From assembly GCF_033115175.1 (NCBI RefSeq), contig NC_084834.1:78512462-78576461 (forward strand): a DNA stretch of 64,000 nucleotides, written 5' to 3'. Below, in pieces: positions 1-11,324 of the stretch (positions are counted from its first letter, which is position 1; each line of letters starts with the position of its first letter). The position numbers were made by a program, and so were the translations under genes. The notes under the pieces are model-generated. The model had not been told where the DNA came from and did no database searches. It saw nothing but the letters and a program-made list of their open reading frames with translations. Origin of the DNA: Lepus europaeus. Taxonomy: Eukaryota; Chordata; Mammalia; Lagomorpha; Leporidae.

Positions 1-251
1 CACAGCAAGTAAAGCTGCCACTTGTGATGCCAGCATCCCATATAGGTGGCCAGTTGGAGTCCCAGCTGCTCCACTTCTGATCCAGCTCCCTGCTAATGGC
101 CTAGGAAAGCCGCGAAAGATGGCCCAAGTGCGTGGGCCCCTGCAACAACACTGAAGACCTAGAAGAAGCTTCTGGCTCCTGGCTGTAGAGGCCATCTGGA
201 AAGTGAACCAGCAGATGGAAGATCTAACTCATGGAAATAAATCTTTAATAA
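1..251 (+). mobile_element. CSINE, older type, head cut by window edge
   Basis: Has the body of a C-repeat (GCCAGCATCCCAT, GATCCAGCTCCCTGCTAATG, GATGGCCCAAGTG, CTTCTGGCTCCTGGCT) and the tail AAATAAATCTTT. The 5' head lies before the window. Confidence 0.85.
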
Positions 252-559
252 TTCTATTCTAATTCTATTATGAAGGAATCTGTAGGATGCACAATTTAAT
301 CTTTAGATCTTATAAAAGAGATGGCTAACATTTTTCTGTAATAGCATAGCCAAAATAAGAGCTTAAATAATAATATCATAGCTAGATTTACTTCGCCATC
401 AGCGAAATAAACAGTAAGCAGAAAAAACCTCCCTTTCAGACCAAAGGGAAAGAAAGTTTTTAAGTGAGAATATAATTTTCCTCATGGGCATTGTCTACCT
501 TAGAAAAACTACTACAGAACATGCCTGTGACTATAGACTTGTAGTTCAGACCACCGAAG

Positions 560-1040
560 ATTAGAGATGGGACATGGGCACTCCCTTGACTTGCATCCTC
601 TGGTCTGCTTTAACAAAAACCAGGAGGAAAAGAAAGCTAGGCATCAGAAGCAATGGGTGGCAGGCCTATTAATGGCTGATCTGTACAGTGATCTGCCCTC
701 AAGGAGACCCAACAGGCCAGTCCACTGCAGTGGCTTTCAATGTGGTAAGCCTGGGCTTCAGCAGAATTCAGCTTGTGAAGAGCCCTGGCAGCTCTGCCAA
801 GAGTTGGATCACTGGAAATGGACCTGCCCTGGAATCGAAGGATGCCCAGGTCAGAGCCACAGATCTTATTGGCTCTAAGCTGAAAAGCCCTTCACTCAGC
901 CCAGCTTCCAAAGTGACCACTGCAGCTGAGGGTGTGGTCAAGTGGGGTCAGCAACATTGCAGGCAGAACTGTAAATTTCTTGTTAGAGATGCCACCTGCC
1001 TTTACCTGGCCAGCTCTCCTCCCAGGCCAGCCAAGTAATG
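560..1040 (+). pseudogene. Decayed class I (gammaretrovirus-like) ERV gag/protease remnant
   Basis: Two overlapping open frames (567-878 and 688-1038) resemble the end of a gag nucleocapsid and the start of a protease. The first has a degraded pair of zinc knuckles: QCGKPG is present but the first cysteine and the histidine are replaced, and a second knuckle contains LCQELDHW. The second frame ends with a protease-like stretch whose active-site triad position reads RDATC, so it has lost the catalytic motif. Frames change between the two parts and no reverse transcriptase follows. A non-functional fossil; family assignment is from motif resemblance only. Confidence 0.6.
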
Positions 1041-2306
1041 AAAGTCAACAGAGTGCCTTCCCCTAGGAGGTTCACACCTCCCTTAGGATATACCCCATGT
1101 GAAGAGATAGATAGGTCTGGGCCTCTTCACTTATAAGGCCTAAAGCCCACCAGATTATTATCAAGCCCCTTCTGTCAGGTTCTATTTGCCTCTCAATCAG
1201 AAAACTTAACTGTAGCTTAGACAGCACCTTTCTTAGCTCCTCTAATAATGACTCTGTCCTTTGTTCTAGACCCTGTCTAGTGCACTTGGGCCTCATTCCT
1301 TTGTAATCATAACCTCTACTCTACCTCCAATGGCTCTACTCCCAACCTGTGTGTACTGATGGTCCTCTTCCCCACTTAATGCTGTATAATTGTTCAGACC
1401 TGGTTAATGCCACTCTTAGGATCATTGGTTACTATCCTCACCCTGTCTTTTATGACCTTGTCTAAATATGATCAGAGTCGGTGAACTTGGAAAGCTTCCA
1501 TAGCCTTGGCAACTCATGACGAGAGCCTAGGGTGGTTACTGGCGCCATAAACAAGAGTGTCAATTTGTTGAGTCAACAACAGGAGTCACTGTGCACTTGC
1601 TCCTCATGTGGGATCTCTGTCCTTAATGTGCTGTACATTGTGATTTAATGCTATAACTAGTACTCAAACAGTATGTTTCAGTTTGTGTTTCTATGTGGGT
1701 GCAAACTGTTGAAATCTTTACTTCATATATATACTAAATTGATCTTCTGTATATAAAGAGAATTGAAAATGAACCTTGATGTGAATGGAAGGGGAGAGAG
1801 AGCGGGAGAGGGGAGGGTTGCGGGTGGGAGGGAAATTATGGGAGGGGGAAACCATTGTAATCCATAAGCTGTACATTGGAAACTTATATTCATTAAATAA
1901 AAGTTAAAAAATTTTAAAAAGGGCCGGCGCCGTGGCTCAGTAGGCTAATCCTCCGCCTTGCGGCGCCGGCACACCGGGTTCTAGTCCCAGTCGGGGCACC
2001 GATCCTGTCCCGGTTGCCCGTCTTCCAGGCCAGCTCTCTGCTGTGGCCAGGGAGTGCAGTGGAGGATGGCCCAAGTCCTTGGGCCCTGCCCCCCATGGGA
2101 GACCAGGATAAGCACCTGGCTCCTGCCATCGGAACAGCGCGGTGCACCGGCCGCAGCGCGCCTACCGCGGCGGCCATTGGAGGGTGAACCAACGGCAAAG
2201 GAAGACCTTTCTCTCTGTCTCCCTCTACTGTCCACTCTGCCTGTCAAAAAGCAAAAATAAATAAATAAATAAAAAATTTAAAAAAAATTAAAAAATTTTA
2301 AAAAAA
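1041..2306 (+). mobile_element. Rabbit-type L1 3' UTR and tail (5'-truncated L1)
   Basis: Sequence ends with a G-rich tract (GGGGAGGGTTGCGGGTGGGA), a segment containing CCATTGTAATCCATAAGCTG, and ATTCATTAAATAAAAGTT followed by A-rich DNA. These are hallmarks of the lagomorph L1 3' UTR as I know it. A young C-repeat (1922-2276) sits in the A-rich tail. No ORF2 precedes it; the ERV gag/pro remnant lies directly upstream. The 5' boundary is uncertain. Confidence 0.75.
1922..2276 (+). mobile_element. Young CSINE inserted in L1 tail
   Basis: Intact GGCCGGCGCCGTGGCTCAGT head, B-box-like GGTTCTAGTCCC, and tail CTGTCAAAAAGC(AAAT)n. The host tail sequence TTAAAAAATTTTAAAAA appears at both ends (about 1904-1920 and 2288-2304), consistent with a target-site duplication. 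Confidence 0.92.
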
Positions 2307-3421
2307 ATTTAACAGTGAGTATTAACTTTCATCATACATTTTGTGCCTACTAGTAAAATGGACTTTTTAAAGGATCTTACAATTTGAAACATTTAGAATT
2401 TTCTAAGCATCTTTATGATTTGTAACTGGAAATTTTTCCTATGCTTTAACACTTAATAAATCTTTCCTGCTTTTCTAGTTTTAGCATGTTGGACTGTTCT
2501 GCCTTCTATTTAACCTACCTGGTCATATGCACTTGAGAAAGTCCACAGTCAGGCATGTCTGACTGAACAAGCTGTATTACAAGCACAGGGAACATACAAA
2601 GTACAACGTATGGACCACTGGGTCATTTTGGAAGGAGATGAAGAAAAATTACATTATGTCCCAAATTCTATTGTAGAGTCCATTAATGTTGTGCACAATT
2701 TATCCCAAACATAAATGGCTAAAAAAATACACATAGTACTACCTGGATTTATCCTATTTGAAAGCAAAATTATTATTAACTGGTCATTCTCAAAGTGTGA
2801 ATTTGGAGAAGCACAAACATTGTCCATTCACAGAATGCTTCAGAACTTTCTCCCCTTTGCTGACAATCTGCCAAGGAGGCCGATGAACAAAGTCCTGAAG
2901 TAACTCACTGTTCTGTGTGTTCTAAAGACACTTTGCTGACCCAGGGAAAACAGCCAAGTTTGGAGTCAATTTTGTTTTAATTAGCATGCAAAATCAGGTG
3001 TTGTCATCAAATAAATAGCTTTTTGAAAAGGTATGCTGCAAACACATTTAAGAAAACATTTTATGAAGGAAATTTAGATAGCTATTTAGATAATAAGTTA
3101 ATAGAACTATTCCAAGTGAACTGTGTCTGTAAACTACAGAACAAACAAGAACGTGCAAAGTCCTCCATTACACAAGATACCCTTTGGTGGACTCTTAGGG
3201 GAACAAAAACAGCAGCCTGGGATCTCAGATTGTTTTGTATCAGGACACTAACCGGATTCCTGCTGTAGGAGGTAAATGTGCACACGCTCCTTTCAAGAAA
3301 GGGATGAAAAATCCACCAGACTCAACGCCAGTTTACATGCACTGAAATATGCTTAACTGCCAAACATCAGGATGTTTTGAACAAATCAAATGTCAGAAAC
3401 ATACATTAAAATGCATTGAAG
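2307..3421. other. Intergenic stretch without recognised gene
   Basis: AT-rich unique-looking DNA. It contains one open frame of 66 codons at 2514-2714 (+) lacking an early ATG, whose translation looks protein-like but matches nothing I know. No repeats recognised. Confidence 0.5.
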
Positions 3422-3680
3422 AGGCTGGTACCGTGGCATAGCGGGGAAAGGCGCCGCCTGCAGTGCCAGCATCCCACATAGGACCCAGTTAAAGTCCCAG
3501 CTGCTCCACTTCCAATCCAGCTCTCTGCTATGGCCGGGGAAAGCAGTAGAAGATGGCCCAAGTCCTTGGGCCCCTGCACCCAGATGGGAGACTCAAGGGA
3601 AGCTCCTGACTCCTGCATTTGGGATTGGCACAGCTCTGACCTTTGTGGCCATCTGGGGAGTGAACCAGCAGATGGAAGAC

Positions 3681-3712
<32 letters not shown>

Positions 3713-3757
3713 CTCTGTAATTCTGCCTTTCAAATAAATAAATACTTAAAAAAAAAT
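3422..3757 (+). mobile_element. CSINE, older type
   Basis: Head GGCTGGTACCGTGGCATAGC, full body, a long (CT)n run at about 3681-3708 and tail AAATAAATAAATAC. Flanks TGCATTGAAG and TACACTGAAG look like a diverged target duplication. Confidence 0.9.
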
Positions 3758-6123
3758 ACACTGAAGTCTTTCTCTAATCTATATTGCAATACTAAATGTT
3801 TTCAACTTTGGCTCTGTTTTCTCAGCAATCACCCAAAACCCCTAAACTCAACTTTGGTGATTTAAGTTTTTAAAAACATCTAGCCTGAGTTGTGTGGTAA
3901 GCAAACTTGCACTAGAGTTACATTAAATACGGAATAAAACATTGCTAGGTTGTCACACGTCACAGGTAAGTGTGTTAACCACTCAATCTGGTTAAAAAAA
4001 AAAAAATTGTAGAAATCAGAAGCCTGGTGTCCTGATAATTGGTCTTGTGCTCAAGACACCACAGTGCAAATGTGCTTGCAAGTTTGGAAGATGCTTATTC
4101 TTGGTGTGAGTTCATTGTTGGGAGTGGGATGAGGAGGCTGGAGTAACAGTGATAAGGCTGAGAATCTCCTTCCCCAGGAGATGGGACTCATCACTAAAAG
4201 CCTTTACAGTCGCAAAAAGGCTGGACTTCGGAGCAATTTCCCGAGAAAATTCATTAAAATATTCTGAACTATTAACAAACCCATTAGTGGGAAGTGAAAA
4301 TACTTACAGAAGTCCTTTCCTGAGTGTTCCACATGCTTTCTGGCACCTTTTTGTAAACTAACATACCAATGTTACACTTTAAAATAACCACAGAATCGCC
4401 ATATACAGGCAGTTCTATTGCTCACTCTGACACTCGAAAATGGAAGAGCAGAACATGCAACCACGGCCACTGTATTCCCACTGCCTCTTGCAAACTACTC
4501 AATGTAGACTCTATTTTTTTGTTTTTCCTATTGAGCACTAAAAAGAAGACACACGAGGAGGCTGTCATGAAGCTCTGAGGAGGCCACCTACCCTCGGATT
4601 TCAGACACAAGAGGGCCAAAAATCTCTACGTGCAGATCTTGTGCTAGCTAAGCTCGTCTTTCCCTGAGGGTCCATTTTTAAAACAAACAAAAAGACCACA
4701 TAAAATTAAAAACTTTTATTAGTTTTAGCCTAAAACTTTATGTAACCTATATTATGAAGCAACTTGTTCCTAAAATGTAGATATTCAGATGTCATTTTCT
4801 AATAGAAAGGAGTTGGAAAACGAACCATATCGTAAGCGGTATGATGTTCTTCGGCAGCCAGAGAGCTCTGTAGAAGTGAAACACCACATCTGGTCAGGAA
4901 TCTTTCACATCACCTCAGGTTCTCCCAATATTTTAACTCAAGAAACACTAACACCCTCCCAAGATTCTCTGCATTCACTGCTGAAAATGTAGCTCAGTTT
5001 ATGAAATTTAGAATGAAAACCAGACAAAAATGACTTCAAATGTTATGTCCTCTGAATTAAAAGAATCAAACTTTGTAGTTAGTATATTATTGGGACTCAC
5101 TTTGGTGCAGTAATCCTGAAATGAGTTTACATTCTGGGAGGCTCAAACCAGTAAGTAAATATTAACAATGGTTAAAACCAAAGTTCTCAGCGAGGGAGAA
5201 GGAAGATATCAATAAAAGACAAGAAAGGATGATGAAGAGTTCCTGTTAGATTGAAAATAAACATATATAAGTGAATCCAATTTATTTAAAAAGATGCATT
5301 TGCTCCCTGAAAGATTTCAAAATACCATTTTCTGTAAAAATAAACTGAGACTCCTGGAGAAATAGCAAATTCTGAGGCTGGGGAAGGAAATTCAGACAAT
5401 CTTGCTGTGGTAGGAAGTACACAACCTGGTGGTTCAAAATGACCCAAGAACAAGCTTAAAGATGCACCCAACTAGTCAAATACAAAGAAGCTATGATAAT
5501 TAAACAGAATTTTGAAAAATAATCCATGAGCTCATACTCACAGACACTCAAAATAACTGGGTAATGAGAGAAATGAAGTACCTCTTTGTAGAACAGGATC
5601 AGCTAAGAAATGTATGGAGCGCCTGACTTAGAACATGCCAACCTGCAGTCACTGATGTAAAAAAAATGATGGATTTAGGCAATTATCAATGGATACTAAA
5701 ACCCTGAGTAAACACTGTGTCACAATGGTCTCCAAATGTCTCCTCCCAGATTACTTAAGAAGATATTTATAATGAAAAGACATTCCAGACACCAAGTGAT
5801 CAATCTTAGCATCAGCAGTAATTTGAAAATATTACTTGTCTCCTTAAGTGACGCAATGAATAGACCATACATCATGCCAATGATACAGATCTAACTGGCT
5901 TGATTATAATACAGTTATTAAAATGTCAAAAGGGGTATCTAGAATAAAGATTACATGTCAATGAAATGCCATTGATTTGGATCCTGGATTTGAAAATAAA
6001 GAAAAGCTTTAACAAATGAACATTTTAGGGGAAATTGAGAAAGTCTGAATTTGTATAATTATTTAACTCTGTATTGATGTTAAATGTCTTGGGTATGAAA
6101 CTACATTGTAATCATGTGGGAGA
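3758..6123. other. Intergenic stretch, no gene recognised
   Basis: About 2.4 kb of AT-rich DNA with no C-repeat, coding exon or RNA gene that I can identify. Part of 5500-5830 has the feel of an old interspersed repeat, but I cannot assign it. Confidence 0.5.
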
Positions 6124-6413
6124 TTTTTTAAGATTTATTTGTTTGAAAGGAAGGGGTTGGGAGACAGAAAGATCTCCCATCCACTTGTTGACTCCCCAAA
6201 TGGCTGCAACGGCCGGAGTTGGGCTGATCCAAAGCCAGGAGCCAGGAGCTTCTTCCAGGTCGCCCACGTGGGTGCAAGGGCCCAAACACTTGGGCTACCC
6301 TCTGCTGGTTTCCTAGGCACATTAGCAAGAGTAGCCAGGACTCAAACCAGTGCCCATATGGAATGTCAGTGTCGCAGGCCACAGCTCTACCCACTGTGCC
6401 ACACAGCCAGCCC
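6124..6413 (-). mobile_element. CSINE, older type
   Basis: Reverse complement of a C-repeat: AAGATTTATTTGTTTGAAAG tail first, then CCAAATGGCTGCAACGGC, head GCTGGCTG at the right end. Confidence 0.9.
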
Positions 6414-6539
6414 CTATCCTTGTTTTAAGAAACACACTGAAGTGTAATGGGTGAAGTGTGCTGCCAGTTCTTTCAAAAGAAAAACACTTGTAGAGAATGC
6501 AAAGGTGGCAAAGTTAACAGTTGAGTATAGGTTAAAGGA

Positions 6540-6778
6540 GATATTCATCTGCTGGTTCACTCCCCAAACACTCGGAACACCCAGGGCCAGGCCAGGATTA
6601 AGCCAGGAACCTGGAATTCCATCCAACTCTCCCAAATAAGTAGCAGGGCTGCCTCCCAGCATACACTAGCAGGAAGCTGGATCAGAAGCAGAGTAGCTGG
6701 TACTCGAACCAGCACCATGATATGGGATGCAGGCATCCTAAGTGGCAGCTTAACTCACTGCAAAACAATGCATGGCTC
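6540..6778 (-). mobile_element. CSINE, diverged, tail missing
   Basis: Contains CTGCTGGTTCACTCCCCAAA, AGCAGGAAGCTGGATCAGAA and the reverse of the CATCCCATAT block. No clear A-rich tail on the left, so probably truncated or old. Confidence 0.75.
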
Positions 6779-7182
6779 AAAAGTCACGATTACCTCACTG
6801 TACTATCAACTGTCCCGTAGTTTTTTAAATTTTCAAAATAAGATGTTATAAGAAAATATAACTTAAAAGGAAATAGCTAACAAGTAGCATCTGGTGACTT
6901 TAGCGAAGTAGACCATCCTCCTCTTAACGTTAATCAAGCTCAATAAAGAATCAAAAGTGGTTAGAGGATAAATTGAAGAACACGTTATGATGGCAAATAA
7001 ATTTCCAAGCCCATTCTTGTCTATTTAGACATATGGCTGGCCAGTAATACAAAGCTGTTGATGAATAAATTACAATAATATTAAGAGGAAGATAAAAAGC
7101 AAACATACTTTTCTTCTAAATTGTAATTCCTCAGGTGTGGGAGGACTGGTAGTGAAAGTTAACGTCGGGGCCATCAACGTAG

Positions 7183-7491
7183 GGGCTGGCATTGTGGCAG
7201 AGTGGGTTCAGCTGCTACCTGGGATGCCAGCATCCCATGTGAGTCCCTACTGCTCCAATTCCAATCCAGCTCTCTGCTAGTGCACCTAGGAAAAGAGTGA
7301 AGGGTGGCCCAGATGCTTGGGCCTTTGCACCAACATGAAAGACCCAGATGGAGCTCCAGGCTCCCAAGCTTGGCCTGGACCAGCCCTGGCTGCTGTGGCC
7401 ATCTGGGAAGTGAGCCAGTGGATAGATCGAAGTTTGCTCACTTGTTCTCTAATTGCCTTTCAAAGAAATAAATCTTTTACAAAAAAAAAAA
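7183..7491 (+). mobile_element. CSINE, older type (first of four in a row)
   Basis: GGGGCTGGCATTGTGGCAGA head, internal body, AAATAAATCTTT-like tail ending in poly(A). Confidence 0.88.
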
Positions 7492-7497
7492 GTTAAC

Positions 7498-7866
7498 AGA
7501 GGGAAGGCATTTGGCTCAGCAGCTAAGACGCCACCTTGGGATGCCAAGCAGCACCTGCATCCCATCTCAGAGTGCCTGTTTTGCGTCCCAGCTCCGCTCT
7601 CCATTCCAACTTCCTACTAACACTTTTCTGCTAATGCACACTCTGTGAGGAGTGTGGGCCTCCGTCACTCAACATGGAAAACTCAGGTTGAGTACCAGGC
7701 TCCTAGATTCAACCTGGTCCTAGCCTGGTCCAGCCCTGGCTGTGGCAGGCATTTGGAAAGTGAACGAGTTGATGGAAAACTGTGTGTGTGTGCACATGCG
7801 CACGTGCACGCGTGCACATGCATGCTTATGTGTCTCCTTCTGAAAATGAATAAAAATTGTTTTAAA
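7498..7866 (+). mobile_element. CSINE, older type with TG/CA-rich 3' region (second of four)
   Basis: GGGAAGGCATTTGGCTCAGC head, GTGAACGAGTTGATGGAAAA, then an alternating purine-pyrimidine tract (about 7783-7828) where the (CT)n usually lies, and tail GAATAAAAATTG. Confidence 0.82.
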
Positions 7867-7876
7867 AGCTAATGTA

Positions 7877-8190
7877 GGCCGGCGCCACGCCTCACTTGGC
7901 TAATCCTCCACCTGCAACGCTGGCACCCCGGGTTTTAGTCCCGGTTTGGGTGCCAGTTCTGTCCTGGTTGCTCCTCTTCCAGTCCAGCTCTCTGCTGTGG
8001 CTCGGGAAGGCAGTGGAGGATGGCCCAAGTGCTTGGGCCCTGCGCCTACATGGGAGACCAGGAGGAAGCACCTGGCTCCTGGCTTCGGATCAGCGCAGTG
8101 AGCTGGCCGTAGCAGCCATTTGGGGGGTGAACCATAGAGGGAAGACCTTTCTCCCTCTGTCTCTAACAGCCTGTCAAAAAAAAAAAAAAA
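7877..8190 (+). mobile_element. Young CSINE (third of four)
   Basis: GGCCGGCGCCACGCCTCACT head, B-box-like GGTTTTAGTCCC and CTGTCAAAA plus poly(A) tail. Flanked by AGCTAATGTA on both sides (7867-7876 and about 8193-8202), a clear target duplication. Confidence 0.93.
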
Positions 8191-8204
8191 GCAGCTAATG
8201 TAGA

Positions 8205-8514
8205 GGCTGGCACTGTGGCATAGGGGGTAAAGCTGCTGCCTGATTCGCTGGCATCCCATGTGGGCACAGGTTCAAGTCCCAGCTGCTCCACTTCTGATCC
8301 AGCTCTCTGCTATGGCCTGGGAAAGCAGTAGAAGATGGCCGCAGTCCTTGGGCCCCTACACGTGCCTGGGAGACCCAGAAGAAGCTCTTGGCTCCAGATT
8401 GGCGCAGCTCTGGCCTTTGTAGCCATCTGGAGAGTGAACCAGTGGATAGAAGACTTCTCTCTCTGCCTCTCTGTAATTCTACTTTTCAAATAAATAAATA
8501 ATTTTTTAAAAAAA
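8205..8514 (+). mobile_element. CSINE, older type (fourth of four)
   Basis: GGCTGGCACTGTGGCATAGG head, complete body and AAATAAATAAAT tail. Followed by AGTTAATGTA, so this copy shares the TAATGTA target with the preceding element. Confidence 0.9.
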
Positions 8515-9030
8515 GTTAATGTAAAAAAGGAATAATTTTTTTAAAGTGGAATGCTGCAACTAGATGCTTTGTCACCTAAGCCTAATAAATTTAATAAAGT
8601 TAGATATATGTAATTAGACAAGACCATATTATTCTTAAATTTCCAAAACCCAGAATGGTATTATTCACCAGTGTGGTGATTTATCTTTTCACTAAAAAAA
8701 TTATCCAGGTTTTTTTCTTGAGCTTATTTTCTAAAATAGGCACTGAAAAAGTTCTGTTAATATCACTGTCAGTACATAAAACGCTCCCCTAAATACTCAG
8801 CATCCTCTGTCTTTAAAGCTCTCAAAACACGGCTATACCTCGAATGCTGCCGGCAGACTCTGTTGAATTCAGCACAGTACAATTATTGTGTAGCCATACC
8901 CCGAAAAAGGGTCTTCACTCATGAGCTTGTTTCAGACGATGACACTTGAATCTAGGCACTCTGACATGACATGTGGGCAACCCAACCAGTATCTTAACTG
9001 TTAAACCAAATGCCCACCCAGGATTTTAAA
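8515..9030. other. Intergenic stretch, nothing recognised
   Basis: AT-rich unique-looking DNA. I see no gene, RNA or repeat I can name. Confidence 0.5.
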
Positions 9031-9039
9031 TTGTGTCAG

Positions 9040-9965
9040 AGTGCAGAGTTGGTAGGAGGGGCTTGCTGTATCATGATCCAGCACTCCCAATGCTGCTTCT
9101 ATTTGGTATAGACGTTAAAAGGGAAAACACGGATGGATGGATGGGGTGTAGAAGAGCCTGGAAAGACAGCACTCCCTTTTACGACAGTGAGGGTAAGATT
9201 TTAGTGTGAACAGACTGCTCGAGAGGTTCTTTCAGAGAAGACAGCCCAGTTCCTATCCATTTCCTATGATCACAAGAGGGCACCTCTGCCTGCGAGCTAC
9301 AGCTTTGACAGCGACGTTGTCCCTCCCTGAAGATAAGCTGGAGGCCCAGCTGGAAAAGGCTGAGCAGAAAGAGAAGCAGACCATGGGGACTAAAGGAACC
9401 TATGAAGAGTTATCCCAGAAGTCATGCGCCTGCTCCAAGCCCTATAGACCTGCTCCAAGCCCTACAGACCTGCTCCAAGCCCTGCAGACCTGCTCCAAGC
9501 CCTCTCATCTCCAGGGATGTTTTGGGCCCAAGAAATGTCAGAGTAGCTGAGAAGCACAAGAGCCAGTTTCCTGAACACCTGACTCTCTTCAGGGCCATCT
9601 CAGACCACTGCATGGGCCCTAGGATGTCCACCCAGAGGCGGCCTGCTTCCTCTTATGGAGGCTTTGTGGGGTGCAGGTCAAAGCTGGAGGGTGAATGGAG
9701 TAAGTCTTTCTGCCTGTGAGTGACTACTCAGGAGCAGGCTTTTCCAAAGCCTGCATTGTCTGGGAAACTCATGCCCCATCCCTGTGCCAATCATGCCTGG
9801 CTGATCACTCTCAGGTTGGAAAGAAAAGCGGAAGTAGGGATGAGGGGCAGCAGCAGGCAGGGTGTGTGCAGAAAGCCAAGCACTGTCAGTTCCTGTCCAT
9901 CTCTGGGACGCAGTGACTGGGTGCACCATCCTGGCAGAGCTGGTTTCAGACGATGCAGTTAGCCT
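9040..9965. other. GC-richer unclassified block downstream of METAP1
   Basis: A block visibly richer in G and C than its neighbours, with open frames of 114 codons (9206-9550, +) and 105 codons (9402-9719, +) that overlap in different frames. It contains a GGAT run near 9131-9144 and a 20-bp minisatellite at 9429-9503. I see no splice-site pattern and recognise no family. It could be an old retrocopy or an unclassified repeat. Confidence 0.4.
9429..9503 (+). repeat. 20-bp minisatellite, about 3.75 copies
   Basis: CCTGCTCCAAGCCCTAYAGA recurs at 9429, 9449, 9469 and 9489 with one or two changes per unit. Because 20 is not a multiple of 3, each unit shifts the reading frame, which explains why overlapping ORFs share similar residues. 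Confidence 0.95.
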
Positions 9966-10046
9966 GCCTACCCCACCCTTCCCTCTGAAGCCGGTAACAA
10001 ATGCAGCAAAGCTGATGACTGCACGGTGGGATAATCAGTCAAACTC

Positions 10047-10052
10047 TTTAAT
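10047..10052 (-). promoter_or_regulatory. Candidate distal polyadenylation signal ATTAAA
   Basis: On the minus strand ATTAAA occurs just before the AT-rich unique block gives way to different sequence. Cleavage would fall near 10025-10035. ATTAAA is the commonest variant signal. Assignment rests on position and the expected UTR length. Confidence 0.45.
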
Positions 10053-11318
10053 CTCCCTTTACACATTACATTAACATTCATATTGCAAGGCAGTCCATTC
10101 ACAAATAGTACAGTTTGATAAAAACATCACGCACATACCCCCAAGAGTCTACCAGATTCAGTCACTTTACTAAATCATTAAAATAATACAAGTAATGAAA
10201 ACATTATCATAATTCTTTAAAGCAATAAGGTCTGAGGCACTCTGGGAAAGATGTTCTCTTAAGTATAATGTGTCAGTGGTATCAAATTATATTACAAGAC
10301 AGTCATCAGAGACCCAGTAATAAAGTACACTGTAATGACAATGACTTTATGATCTGGTATGTTCACTACGTACAATCCTATGTGGACAACTGTTGAAAGG
10401 AACATAGATAATGGGCAGCTGGGGTCCTTTCTAAATGAGGTTCTTAACTACGCAAAGATGAGGTGTGTTTTTAGCACACCGAAGACTGCTGCATCCCTAC
10501 TGCAAGGTTACAGTACTCAGAGACATTCCTTTTTCACCCCTACCAGGTTCACTAAAGGTTAGAGTCGAAGAGCTCAGCTGACTCGCTGTGCTCACAGCTG
10601 GAGAGAGGTCAGAACTCTCTCCCCAGCATCCTCCACAGTGCAACCTCCACCCTCCTCTCAGTATCTCCAAGGCATACCTCTGAAATCAAATAGAGGGGAA
10701 GAGGGATTTTCCCTCCCATTTCTGACAAAACTGAGGTCAGAAAAAGCAGTGTATTACAAAATCCTCGTGTCGTGCAGCCACATGGCCATTTCTGCCATAA
10801 ACTAGACTCAAAAAAACCTGATACACCTTCTTCCAAAGTGACTTTTCCCACATTCATGTACTGCCACACACGCAGTACACACTGGTGAGATGGTCGCATT
10901 GAGCGAGTGCTTCCCTATGCACAATTACGCAGGTAAACAATTAGCATGAGAGGGGGGAGGCAATTCCCAAGAAGGAATCCGATCACTGCTAAGGACGGGT
11001 CCACAGACGACAGCAAGTAACCCCGTCAGCAGCATCGGCACAAACCCCAGGTCACATAGTGTTCCGTAATTATGTCTATGGAATTCAAAATGTATATATA
11101 TTTCCATATATATATAATACAAAATAAATCTAAAGAACTGCTAAAGTTCCAAGGATGCTTATCTTCAACATTCACCTGGAAAGCAGCTGGCTCCTTACGG
11201 CTGGTTTGCGGCAGTGACAAAAGCAACTAGAAGCAGGTTTAAGTAAAAGTGCTCAAAGGGCAAATGAGAAAACAGGTGTGCAGAGATGGGGGCAGGGACT
11301 GAGTTGAGCAAGGTTTCC

Positions 11319-11324
11319 TTTATT
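11319..11324 (-). promoter_or_regulatory. Candidate proximal polyadenylation signal AATAAA
   Basis: A canonical AATAAA on the minus strand, about 180 nt after the METAP1 stop. Use would give a very short 3' UTR. It may be an alternative site or a chance match. Confidence 0.35.

Noticed and set aside
1922..1996. Possible tRNA gene from the A-box/B-box-like SINE head
   Set aside because: The head is tRNA-derived but lacks a complete cloverleaf and is followed by the SINE body and tail.
4149..4361. 70-codon plus-strand open frame
   Set aside because: No homology, no splice signals in agreement, and unremarkable composition.
9429..9503. CRISPR-like array
   Set aside because: Units are contiguous 20-bp repeats without spacers, in mammalian DNA.
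1..10000. ADH5, expected to lie beyond the METAP1 3' end by human synteny
   Set aside because: No exon encoding alcohol dehydrogenase residues was seen on either strand in the first 10 kb; it is probably further left.
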